Assembly: GCA_964581465.1 (NCBI GenBank)
Contig: CAZOOP010000009.1
Span: forward strand, 1 to 64,000
Source of the DNA: WJMB01 sp964581465
Lineage (GTDB): Bacteria; RBG-13-66-14
Direction of reading: 5' to 3'
Length of the DNA stretch: 64,000 bases
Under the pieces are notes generated by a model that did not search any database, was not told where the DNA came from, and saw only the letters and a program-made list of their open reading frames with translations. This document shows positions 8,659 through 16,355 of the stretch, piece by piece. Made by a program: the position numbers and the translations under genes. Within the stretch, counting starts at the first letter, position 1, and every line of letters starts with the position of its first letter.

Positions 8659-8734
8659 GATCCCCCCGGGGTTGGATGGGGCTGGGGCGGGGCGATGTTC
8701 GCAAGATCGGAGACAAGGGGGCGATGGTGCGGAG

Positions 8735-9502
8735 TCAACGGGGGCCTTCGTCCTCGGGCCGGTCGAGCAGGGCCTGGGCGCGGGCGTCCAGTCCAGCGCC
8801 TCGGTCGCGCAGGTCGAAATGATAGGCGGCCTGGCCCTCGACAAGCTCCAGGGCGCCCTCGACGACCTCGCGGCTCTGTCGGGCGCGCAGCACGGCGGGC
8901 CGATGCAGTCCGGCCAGCAGGCGGACCGATCCGGCGCCGAGGCTCCGGACGGCGTCCGGGGCGTGCTCGGGATGATAAACCGCGCCCGAGGCGATATCGA
9001 CGGAGAGCGGACCCTCGACGGCTCCACCGCAGGCGGCGCAACGGTCCAGCTCGGGCCAGAGACCGTGGTTGGCCAGCAGTTGACGCAGGTAGAACAGGCG
9101 GACCAGCGGGGCGTCCAGACCGCCCTCGAGCAGCCGCAGGGCGTTGAGGAGCAGATGGTAGTCGGCGCCCGGATTATCGCCCTCGGCGCTGACCGCCAGG
9201 GCCGTCTCGAGCAGCCGCCCGGCGCTCAGGTAGCGCCGCCAGTCGGCGCCGAGCTCCCGAGGAGCCCAGACGACCTGGGCCTCGGAAAGCACGGCCAGCT
9301 CGCGTCCCTCGCGGACGTACAGCAGGGCCTCGATGCGTCGCAGTGGAACACTGCCGCCGGTCAAGCGACCTTTGGGCCGGCGCGCCCCCTTGGCCACGGC
9401 CCGGACGACACCCCGTCGGGGGGTGAGCAGGACGACGATCTTGCTCGTGTCGCCCAGCGGCCGGGCGGCCAGGACGATGGCCTCGGTCTTGACCAGCGGC
9501 AT
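8735..9502 (-). CDS. recO: DNA repair protein RecO
   Basis: A 255-residue protein matching RecO in length and order. An N-terminal OB fold begins KTEAIVLAARPLGDTSKIVVLLT, with KGARRPKGRL, the basic DNA-contact stretch, near residues 38-47. A helical domain and a CAACGG knuckle (about residues 150-155) follow; the second half of the zinc site is not obvious, as in many RecO proteins. RecO mediates RecA loading with RecR in the RecF pathway and anneals single strands. It lies just downstream of tRNA-Leu and upstream of gap on the same strand. Confidence 0.9.
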   Translation of the reverse strand: MPLVKTEAIVLAARPLGDTSKIVVLLTPRRGVVRAVAKGARRPKGRLTGGSVPLRRIEALLYVREGRELAVLSEAQVVWAPRELGADWRRYLSAGRLLETALAVSAEGDNPGADYHLLLNALRLLEGGLDAPLVRLFYLRQLLANHGLWPELDRCAACGGAVEGPLSVDIASGAVYHPEHAPDAVRSLGAGSVRLLAGLHRPAVLRARQSREVVEGALELVEGQAAYHFDLRDRGAGLDARAQALLDRPEDEGPR

Positions 9503-9574
9503 TCCGCTAAGCCTGACTTCGCGGCGCCGCCGTGGGGGCCGACGCCCTGCAAGGGGTAGGCGAATAATGATAAC

Positions 9575-9661
9575 TGGTGCCGGGGAGGAGACTTGAACTC
9601 CTATGGGGTTGCCCCCACATGGCCCTCAACCATGCGCGTCTGCCAGTTCCGCCACCCCGGC
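9575..9661 (-). tRNA. tRNA-Leu (GAG anticodon)
   Basis: An 87-nt tRNA read on the minus strand. Acceptor GCCGGGG pairs with CCCCGGC followed by A and an encoded CCA. The anticodon stem CATGG/CCATG encloses loop TTGAGGG with anticodon GAG. A long variable arm (GGGG-GCAA-CCCC) is typical of tRNA-Leu. The T arm AGGAG-TTCAAGT-CTCCT is intact. Confidence 0.96.
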
Positions 9662-9949
9662 GGTAGCGACCGCCGCGCCCCCCGCGGGGACGCTGGCGAA
9701 CCGGCGGAAGTGTAACGCAGCGGGAGGGTTGAAGTCAAGACCCGCAACGTTCGCCGGCGGCCCGACCGCCCCCTTCCCATCTTAGATGCGCTGGTAACGT
9801 CACCGCCGGAGCGAGCTTACTGATAGCTCATCTCATACACATTCCGCGCCGCGCCGTTATATAATGCGAGTTGTCGTATACGAATCCCCTACCCGTTCAT
9901 CAAACTCATTCATGTATCATACCGTACCATCAGCACACCGGTAGACCCC

Positions 9950-10135
9950 ATGCATGGTATCGTACACTTCGACCTGCCCGCCAAGAACCCCGCTGGGCAG
10001 GGCGAGTTCTACAACAAGATGTTCGGTTGGAAAACGGAACCCTCCGGCAACTTCATGATCCGTTGCTACTGGCAGCCCGACAGCAGCGGGGTCGTGAGAC
10101 CCAGCTGGGGCGGCGTGAAGGAGCTGTATCGGTAG
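9950..10135 (+). pseudogene. Truncated VOC (glyoxalase-fold) protein
   Basis: A 61-codon reading frame begins MHGIVHFDLPAKNPAGQGEF and continues YNKMFGWKTEP, the first beta-alpha unit of a vicinal oxygen chelate (VOC) protein. It then jumps to a short unrelated tail with a stop. Normal members are about 115-130 residues with two or more such units, so roughly the last half is missing. I find no continuation in another frame downstream. It sits between tRNA-Leu and an aminotransferase in a stretch otherwise lacking genes. A TATAAT lies at 9859-9864. Probably a decayed remnant. Confidence 0.65.
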
Positions 10136-10263
10136 AAGCGGATGCGGAGGATGCCATTGGGGCGGGGTCCAAATGATCCCGCCCGTGTCGCGTCCTGATC
10201 GCCGCATGCATCCGATAGATTCGTTGAGAGACTGAGCCCAATGCGTGGTCGAAGGGTATGATA

Positions 10264-10289
10264 ACGGGCCGTCCATTTGGGCGGCCCGT
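10264..10289. terminator. Hairpin terminator between VOC remnant and aminotransferase
   Basis: ACGGGCCGTCC and GGGCGGCCCGT form an 11-bp stem (one U-G pair) around ATTT. T-rich sequence follows on both strands only weakly (gagctttta on plus). It can end the minus-strand aminotransferase transcript. Confidence 0.55.
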
Positions 10290-10318
10290 GAGCTTTTACC
10301 CGTTGAGGGGTTTTTCGA

Positions 10319-11521
10319 TCACCGCTCGTTGTAGGCCCGGATGCCCTCGATCAGGCAGTCCATCGCCGCTTCGAGTTCGTCGCAGTTGAGCACGTAGGCG
10401 ATGCGCACCTCCTGGGCTCCCCGGCCCGGGGTGGCGTAGAAGCCCGGTCCCGGGGCGGTCATCACGGTGTGGCCGTCACGCTCGAAGTCGGTCAGCATCC
10501 ACTTGCAGAAGCTCTCGGCGTCGTCGATGGGCAGCTTGGCCAGACAGTAGAAGGCTCCTTCGGGCTTCTCGCAGACGACTCCCTCGATGTCCATCAGGCG
10601 CTGGTAGACCACGTCACGGCGGCGCTGGTACTCGCGGCGGCTCTCTTTAATGTAGTCGCTCTCGTCGTTGTAGGCGGCGGCGGCGACGACCTGGCCCAAG
10701 GCCGGCGGGCAGAGGCGGGCCTGAGCGTAGCGAAGTACGGCCTCCATCAGATGGTTGTTGCGGCTCATCACGCAGCCGATGCGCGCCCCGCAAGCGGAAA
10801 AACGCTTCGAGATGCTGTCGATGACGATGGCCCGCTCCTCGAGGTCGTCGATGTCCAGGATACTGACGGCCTTGACATCGTCGAAGGTGAACTCGCGGTA
10901 GACCTCGTCGGAGATGACGTAGAGGTTGCGCTCGCGGGCCAGGGCGGCGATGCGCTCGAGCTCCTCGCGGGTGTAGACGGCGCCGGTGGGGTTGCCCGGC
11001 GAGTTGATGATGATCGCCCGGGTGCGCTCGGTGATCTTCTCGGCGAACTGCTCGGCCGTCGGGCAGCGGTAACCGCTCTCCGGCGAGGTGGTGATCGGAA
11101 CAAGCCGGACGCCCGAGGTGATCGCGAAGCCGTTGTAGTTGGTGTAGAAGGGCTCGGGGATGATGAACTCGTCGTCCTCGTCGCCGATGGCCATCATGGC
11201 GAAGCTGATGGCCTCGCTGCCCCCGGTGGTGACCACGATGTGGTGGGGCTCGAAGCTATAGCCCAGGCGCCCGTAGTACTTGATCAGCGCGGCGGTGAGG
11301 GCCTGGTCGCCCTGGGAGAGGCCGTAGCGGATGACCTCGGTCTTGAACTCGCGCAGCGCCTTGAGTCCCGCCGGGATCGTCGGCAGGTCGGGCTGACCGA
11401 TGTTCAAGTGGTAGACGTGGATGCCGCGTTGCTTGGCGGCCAGGGCGAAGGGCACCAGCTTGCGGATGGGGCTGGCGGGAATCGACTTGGCGCGCTCGGA
11501 GAGGCGGGGACGGCTGTCCAT
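10319..11521 (-). CDS. Class I/II PLP-dependent aminotransferase
   Basis: A 400-residue fold-type I aminotransferase of the aspartate/alanine group. Visible landmarks are HLNIGQPDLPT near residues 38-48, TTGGSEAI (99-105), the NSPGNPTGAVYT substrate/PLP loop (173-184), SDEVYREF (204-211) and SISKRFSACGARIG with the Schiff-base lysine at about 239. ATG 11521 follows AGGAG at good spacing; upstream in-frame sequence is not conserved-looking. Substrate cannot be fixed from sequence; aspartate, alanine or aromatic transamination are all possible. It stands as a single gene, divergent from the lipoprotein at 11776 across an AT-rich palindrome. Confidence 0.92.
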   Translation of the reverse strand: MDSRPRLSERAKSIPASPIRKLVPFALAAKQRGIHVYHLNIGQPDLPTIPAGLKALREFKTEVIRYGLSQGDQALTAALIKYYGRLGYSFEPHHIVVTTGGSEAISFAMMAIGDEDDEFIIPEPFYTNYNGFAITSGVRLVPITTSPESGYRCPTAEQFAEKITERTRAIIINSPGNPTGAVYTREELERIAALARERNLYVISDEVYREFTFDDVKAVSILDIDDLEERAIVIDSISKRFSACGARIGCVMSRNNHLMEAVLRYAQARLCPPALGQVVAAAAYNDESDYIKESRREYQRRRDVVYQRLMDIEGVVCEKPEGAFYCLAKLPIDDAESFCKWMLTDFERDGHTVMTAPGPGFYATPGRGAQEVRIAYVLNCDELEAAMDCLIEGIRAYNER

Positions 11522-11646
11522 CGGCGTGCTCCTGGTTTGAAGCTGGGTGGGAGTGGAAGGTTGGCTTGCCGCGGCGATGTTACGACCGGGCGGCGGAGCT
11601 GTCAAGCTCATCAGGGTGTGCTGATGGGACCGGTCTGTGGCGGAAA

Positions 11647-11706
11647 ACAATACCTATATATACTATAGTATATGTATTGTTGTTGATAATATAAGATTGC
11701 TATGCT
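11647..11706. promoter_or_regulatory. AT-rich palindrome and promoter in divergent intergenic region
   Basis: An imperfect palindrome at 11647-11680 (acaatac... to ...gtattgt, centred on ctatag) lies between the divergent aminotransferase and lipoprotein genes. A plus-strand promoter overlaps its right half: TTGTTG (11677-11682), 18 nt, TATGCT (11701-11706), about 70 bp before the lipoprotein ATG. The layout suggests an operator, but no regulator gene is adjacent. Confidence 0.45.
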
Positions 11707-11775
11707 AACCCTTGTTCAGGGCGTGAGGGCGACCCGTGTCGAACAGGCGATTTCAAACCCAATGGGAGGAGCACG

Positions 11776-12198
11776 ATGAAGAAGCTGCTGATTCCCGCAC
11801 TGATGGTCCTGCTGGCCGTCGGCTCAATCATCTTCACCGCCTGCGAGGGCGTCTCCGGGACCGAGGATGATGACTTGCTGGCTGATAGACTTGAAGGTTT
11901 TGTTTTTTGTGATGAGGGTTATGGAGTCTGGGAAGCTACAGTAACACTGTACTACAGTGATAACCAGGGTAGTACTTGGTATATCTACGATAGTGATTTG
12001 ACTGACGAGTATGGAGATTATTGTCTTGACCCCGATTGGCGCGATCATTATCAAGATGATTGTTGGTACAAGATTGTTGCCACCAAGGGTGGGTACAGCG
12101 GTTATATCGGGGACTGTATCATGGGGAAATACTACCCAACTAACACAAACATAACGCTCGACGGCTGCCCGCACCCCTACCCCCACGGCGGTCCCTAG
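11776..12198 (+). CDS. Small lipoprotein, Tyr/Asp-rich, carboxypeptidase-regulatory-like fold
   Basis: A 140-residue lipoprotein: MKKLLIPALMVLL signal, lipobox FTAC (Cys at about residue 23), then an acidic linker. The body reads like one Ig-like regulatory-type repeat: LEGFVFCDEGYGVWEATVTL, then DEYGDYCL, then VATKGGYSGYIGD. This resembles the prealbumin-like domains of surface proteins that begin with G-x-V and carry a central YxG. Four cysteines in the mature part may pair. GGGAGGAG precedes the ATG. The middle of the gene is noticeably more AT-rich than neighbours. A strong hairpin follows. No function can be assigned. Confidence 0.75.
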   Translation: MKKLLIPALMVLLAVGSIIFTACEGVSGTEDDDLLADRLEGFVFCDEGYGVWEATVTLYYSDNQGSTWYIYDSDLTDEYGDYCLDPDWRDHYQDDCWYKIVATKGGYSGYIGDCIMGKYYPTNTNITLDGCPHPYPHGGP

Positions 12199-12223
12199 AA
12201 GCTGATTTCGCTTAAGATACAAC

Positions 12224-12249
12224 ACCCAGGCCCCCGCGGGGGCCTGGGT
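12224..12249. terminator. Bidirectional hairpin terminator
   Basis: ACCCAGGCCCC and GGGGCCTGGGT pair in a stem of about 11 bp around a short loop. It lies between the convergent lipoprotein (12198) and the broken secreted-protein gene (12279), so it can serve both. Confidence 0.75.
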
Positions 12250-12278
12250 CGTATTCAGTTCGAAACGGCGCGGTGCGT

Positions 12279-13367
12279 CTACTGGTCGACCTTCAAAGCG
12301 CCCCAGCTCGTCTCGACGATGTTGAAGCTGATCTCGCCGGTGACGGTGGATTCACTGGAGGAGGGGTTGTCGACGTCGACGAGCTGGACGGTCTCGCCGT
12401 CGCAGGTGACGGTGTCGCCCACGGCGATGGTCGGAGCGCCGCCGGCGTCGGAGAGGGTCACCTCGAGGGTGGCCGCGTCGGTCCAGACGGCGCCGCCCAA
12501 GGAGCCGTTGCCCGACAGCCAGCTATGCGGGGCGTTGGGGTTGCCGTGAACGCTGGTGGCGCGGATCTCGCCCAGGGCGGGATTCCGGGTGCCGTCGTCG
12601 AGGGCGAAGACGGTGTCGATGTTGGTTTCATCGATCGTCGGCTCGTTGGTGTCGCGATCGAAGCTCAGGGTGACGGTGTCGCCGGCGGCGACCACGCTGG
12701 TCAGCTTGGGCATCTGGGTTTCGATCAGGTACTCCAGGGCGTTGATGATCAACTGGAAGCCGTCGCCGGTCCAACCCGAGACGTTGGTGTTGGGGAAGAG
12801 GTTGATGCCCGCGGCGTTCTCGGCGGCGTTGATGGCGGCCAGATGGTAGCCGTCGGTCAGCGAGGCCAGGCGGGTGGCGCCGGTGCGGGTGGTGACGAAC
12901 TCGTGCCAGTCGATCCCGGTGATGCTGGTGATGCCGTCCATGATGTCATAAGTGGTGGGATCGGTCATATTGACGGTGGGGTTACCGTAACTGCCCAGAG
13001 GAAAGGGGCTATAGCTGGTGTCGGTAATATATCTTCCGCTCAGCCCCCAACCGCTGGTGTGGGCGAAGGTGGTCGACACGCAGGAACCGCCGATGTCCAT
13101 ATAATCGGCGATGTTGTTACCGAATGTGGTTGCGTTTTGGTAGGAGTAATGGGAGTAGGTTATCACCGCCGCGTAGCCCTGCAAGTCGACCAGGGAGGGT
13201 GTCGTATTGCGGGTGTCGAGGTAGGTCACCGAATCGAAGAGCCCGGAGTCGTTGAGCGCCGTTACAAAGGCGGCGCAGTTGGCATCGGCCGGCGCATAGA
13301 CGATATCCGGCAGGGCGATTCAGGAAGTGAGCAACACGAGAAGCAACAGGATGGCAGGCTTGCGCAT
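12279..13367 (-). pseudogene. Secreted protein gene with an in-frame TGA in its signal peptide
   Basis: Reading from ATG 13367 (good GGGAG site) gives MRKPAILLLLVLLTS, then TGA (13322-13320), then in the same frame IALPDIVYAPADANCAAFVTAL and on without further stops to 12279. The total is about 362 codons. The stop sits in the hydrophobic core of what is otherwise a normal Sec signal peptide, and the frame after it is a good protein. It looks like a periplasmic or surface protein with a flavodoxin/GATase-like N-terminal half (YAAVITYSHYSYQNATTFG, IADYMDIGG) and C-terminal Ig-like strands (VTLSFDRDTNEPT). TGA is a normal stop elsewhere here. This is a single nonsense mutation, a base error, or much less likely recoding. 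Confidence 0.8.
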
Positions 13368-13589
13368 GGGAGCTCCCTCTGTTTATCGTTTGGTCTTTGA
13401 ACGCCGTCTAAGATTCACTGCGACCACGTAAGTGTTAGTATACTCAGAGGCGTGCTCGATTTGTTAGTAAAAAATGAGGCATATTAGTGATTCTTTTTGC
13501 CGACCAGAGTGCTTATGGGTAGTTAATACAAAGGAATGTGTGCATGGTCAATGTGATAGGCTCTTCCAAAGATGACGCAAGGGATGAGA

Positions 13590-13613
13590 CAAAGGCCCCC
13601 GCGGGGGCCTTTG
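13590..13613 (-). terminator. Hairpin downstream of the broken lipoprotein gene
   Basis: AAAGGCCCC and GGGGCCTTT form the stem with a short central loop; GTCTCAT follows on the minus strand. It lies about 25 bp past the end of the 13637 gene. Confidence 0.6.
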
Positions 13614-13636
13614 GGTTCTGGTAATGTTAATCGGCT

Positions 13637-14230
13637 CTATCGCAGATCGAGAACGATGCCTTTCCAACCATTCCAATGGTGATACTCCGGATCATCGTAG
13701 GGTGCATACTTGAAGTGGAGATCAGGCCACTCCAGGTTGGGTGGGTTATAGGTCCAGTCGCTGTCGTATATGGTCTGACCGGGCTGAGCACCGGGTCGGT
13801 TGACCTCGACGATTGTCTTCCGCGGCGCGCTTGGTAGACTTGCGCTGTCAGGACTTAGGTCATCGAAGTATAGGTCTGTGCCGGGCATGCAAAAAGGACC
13901 TTCAGCTTCAAAGGACCAATTTTTATAACCACCATCCGGCGTGTAAATGGTTTGAATAACTTCCGGATCGATATAAGTCCAATCCCACTCCTCGTAGTAG
14001 TCGTAACCATATGGTCCGTCTTGTTTATGCTGGACCTTGGCGTTGAAGGTGCTCGAACTGAAGACCCAATCAAGGGGTGCGTAAACTATGCCCTCGAGGC
14101 GACTCTAATCTTCTCCTCTGCCGCCACTCAGGGGGTCCTCTTCACTGGAAGCCATGTTCTCGCAACCGATGAGGGCGAGGGGGGCCAGGGCCGCCAGGGC
14201 CAGGCCGGCGATGATCAGGAACCTTCTCAC
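13637..14230 (-). pseudogene. Lipoprotein gene interrupted by one in-frame TAG
   Basis: A GTG start at 14230, preceded by a full AGGAGGT site, opens VRRFLIIAGLALAALAPLAL followed by IGCENMASSEEDPL, a clean lipoprotein signal with lipobox ALIGC. At codon 42 a TAG (14107-14105) interrupts the frame. The same frame then runs on as SRLEGIVYAPLDWVFSSSTF and continues for about 155 codons to 13637 with no other stop. The downstream part has two related stretches (WDWTYIDPEVIQTIYTPDGG and SDWTYNPPNLEWPDLHFKYA) and is rich in Trp/Tyr/Asp, so it is clearly protein-like. Total about 197 codons. Function unknown. The neighbouring gene at 12279 has the same kind of single-stop lesion. Confidence 0.75.
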
Positions 14231-14581
14231 TGCTTTACCTCCTGTCGATGGCTCAGGTTGTTTGTTCCACCACCTCGATTGCAACCTCACTGAGAGGACA
14301 AACCGAAGCACGCTGAAAGTCAACATGACAATGTTAAATCGCCTATATAGGCCATATTGAAATATATTTTCCATCTGGACGTTTGCTCGGCGGCGGTCTC
14401 CGGAATATGCTGTTATACTGTTAGGATTATTTTCCCTATTGAAAGTGTCGTGATTGGATCCTGCTGTTGGTACATGTGATGATCAGCCTGGTTTGCTCCG
14501 AACACGTTCCCTGATGCCTATGAGTTATTGCCAAACTATAATAGGCTCCGGGGGACCGGCCTTTTTGCGGGCCGAGATGTT

Positions 14582-14610
14582 AAAAACCGGTCTTTAAAGA
14601 CCGGTTTTTT
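14582..14610 (-). terminator. Intrinsic terminator of the 14634 barrel gene
   Basis: AAACCGGTCTTT and AAAGACCGGTTT form a long near-symmetric stem. On the minus strand it ends in TTTTTA; the plus strand also has a T-run, so it could work both ways. The spacer 14231-14633 shows no other gene. Confidence 0.8.
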
Positions 14611-14633
14611 CTATCGTGCGGTTGATATCGTGC

Positions 14634-15980
14634 TTACATCGAGAAACCCACGCCGGCCGCGGCGGAGAAGTAGGTGTCGACCTCGCCGGAGAAATCGACT
14701 ACGCCCAGGCCCAGCGAGAGGTCGAAGCGGATGCCCATGATGTTGAACCCGCCGCCCAGGGTGTAGAGCGGGGTCTGCTCCTCATCGGCCAGGTTGTAGC
14801 GGATACCGGCGCCGGCCCAGAAGCTGTCGCCGGGCATGGTCAGCCTCACACCGGCGCTCAAGTCCTGCTGGGGGCTGAAGACGCCCGTGGATTCCTGCAG
14901 GTCGACGTCCACGGCGACGCTGAGCAGGCCGGGCAGGATGTGGCCGGCCAATCCCAGACGCCAGTGGGGCTCCAGGCGCTCCGGCGCCCCTACGACGGGC
15001 TCGTCCCAGGTGATGGCCCGGGGGATGACGTCGCGACCCACCAAGCCCAGGTTGGCGAACTCGGTCAGTCGGGCGTAGAGTCCCAGGTCCGCCGAGAAGG
15101 TGCTGCCCAGAACAGGTTGGACGCCGATCAATCGCTCGGTTATCCACAGCGGACCCGTGGTCCCCAGCTCGGCGTCGTCGGCGGTGAAGGTGGTCCGGTA
15201 GGCCTGGGTGATGATGTACTTGAGATTGACCCCGGCCGAGACGGCCCACTGGTCGTCATCGGATCGCAGCAGGTAATCGGCGTAGGTCAGCACCAGGTCC
15301 TGGCGGGCGTCGTTGGACAGCCGGGTCAGGGTGCGGTTGTCGTCCAGACCGACGTTGTTGCCCTCGATGTCGCCGACGAAACCCGAAGGGTCCGGGTAGG
15401 TCGGCCAGAGGGTCGTCAGTTGTTCAGCGTCCAGGATCTCTTCCTGGTAGAGCGCCAGGACGATGAAGGGGTCGTTGAGCAGACCCGAAGGGACCAGACG
15501 GCCGGTGTCGGCGTCGGTCTCGAAGGAGACCTGACCATCGCCGGTGCCGATCCAGGACAGCGCCACCGGACCCAACATCACCCCGCCGCCGTAGCTCAAG
15601 TATCCCGCCACCCCGGCCGAGCCATCCTCGTAGTCGGCCAGGTAATCGTGGGTCGCCTCGAGGGAGTCGATGAGGGGCGCCAGGTCATCGGCGTCAATAA
15701 TCTGGTCCGGGATGCTCGAATAGATGTCATCTTTCGCCGCGTAAAAACCGTCGACGGCCTCGGTGATCCGATCGTCGGAGACGATGCCGAAGTTGGGCAC
15801 GCAGGCGAAGTAATCCCGGGCGTCGGCCATCGCCGCCGGGTTGTAGTAGACGCTGCTCTCGTCGTCGGCCAGGGCCACGTAGGCCCCCCCCAGGGCCATC
15901 GCGCGCGGCCCGTAGATGGGCAGCGCCAGACCCGTAACAGCCAAAAGCAACATCAAGCAAAGAATCGAACGCTCCCGCAT
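14634..15980 (-). CDS. TraF-like (conjugal transfer TraF_2) outer-membrane barrel protein A
   Basis: A 448-residue secreted protein: signal peptide MRERSILCLMLLLAVTGLA, then YGPRAMALGGAYVALADDES and SSVYYNPAAMA at about residues 22-52, the signature of the TraF_2/UPF0164-like barrel group. The remainder alternates short hydrophobic strands with acidic loops and ends in an aromatic-poor but typical strand (AAAGVGFSM). Despite the family name there are no conjugation genes here; in non-conjugative genomes these are outer-membrane barrels of unknown cargo. It is a paralogue of the 453-residue protein at 16356. A promoter (16032-16060) and palindromic element 3 lie upstream. Confidence 0.8.
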   Translation of the reverse strand: MRERSILCLMLLLAVTGLALPIYGPRAMALGGAYVALADDESSVYYNPAAMADARDYFACVPNFGIVSDDRITEAVDGFYAAKDDIYSSIPDQIIDADDLAPLIDSLEATHDYLADYEDGSAGVAGYLSYGGGVMLGPVALSWIGTGDGQVSFETDADTGRLVPSGLLNDPFIVLALYQEEILDAEQLTTLWPTYPDPSGFVGDIEGNNVGLDDNRTLTRLSNDARQDLVLTYADYLLRSDDDQWAVSAGVNLKYIITQAYRTTFTADDAELGTTGPLWITERLIGVQPVLGSTFSADLGLYARLTEFANLGLVGRDVIPRAITWDEPVVGAPERLEPHWRLGLAGHILPGLLSVAVDVDLQESTGVFSPQQDLSAGVRLTMPGDSFWAGAGIRYNLADEEQTPLYTLGGGFNIMGIRFDLSLGLGVVDFSGEVDTYFSAAAGVGFSM

Positions 15981-16031
15981 CGTCTACCTCCCTGGATCGT
16001 GGACGGTCTTTATCTCTGCACAATCGCTAAT

Positions 16032-16060
16032 ATCATAATCCCGACCGGGGACGATGTAAA
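16032..16060 (-). promoter_or_regulatory. Sigma-70-type promoter for the 14634 gene
   Basis: On the minus strand TTTACA (16060-16055), 17 nt, TATGAT (16037-16032), about 50 bp upstream of the ATG at 15980. Confidence 0.7.
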
Positions 16061-16153
16061 GGGTTCCATCGTTTAGCTATGTCACGCCTTCTTCGCCAGC
16101 GGAGGAGCTTGGCCGAGAATCCGCCGCCCACGGCGCCGGTGCGTAACCGAGGC

Positions 16154-16239
16154 GCCGGAACTGGCACGGTTTTTGCATTTTCGACACCCCGCCGTGAATC
16201 CGTAGGGTCGGTTTTCGCAAAAACCGTGCCAGTTCCGGC
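16154..16239. repeat. Palindromic element 3, divergent copy
   Basis: Arm at 16154-16176 (GCCGGAACTGGCACGG then TTTTTGC) pairs perfectly with 16217-16239; loop 40 nt. This copy differs most from the others, yet keeps TGGCACG-N4-TTGC on both arms, with GTTT in the N4 positions in place of TTTC. The leftward arm faces the barrel gene starting at 15980. Confidence 0.85.
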
Positions 16240-16293
16240 TCCTCGGCGGATTGCCGGCGGATCGACCGGGGCGGGTGCTCGGGAGTAACCCTA

Positions 16294-16324
16294 AATCAAC
16301 CGGCCCCGAAGGGGCCGGTTGATT
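16294..16324 (-). terminator. Terminator of the 16356 barrel gene
   Basis: AATCAACCGGCCCC and GGGGCCGGTTGATT form a 14-bp stem with a GAA/TTC loop, followed by TTAGGG on the minus strand. It lies about 30 bp past the gene. Confidence 0.75.
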
Positions 16325-16355
16325 CGTATCGCGATTGCTCGGGGTTTTTCTGGTG

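Noticed and set aside
7672..9027. N-terminal extension of GAPDH to 451 residues
   Set aside because: The extra part overlaps recO antisense and is Pro/Arg/Ser-rich; GAPDH starts at MYKVAINGFGR with its own ribosome site.
12279..14230. Alternative genetic code with TGA or TAG read as an amino acid
   Set aside because: TGA and TAG both end many intact genes in the window (for example TGA at 165, TAG at 7672), and two different stop codons are involved.
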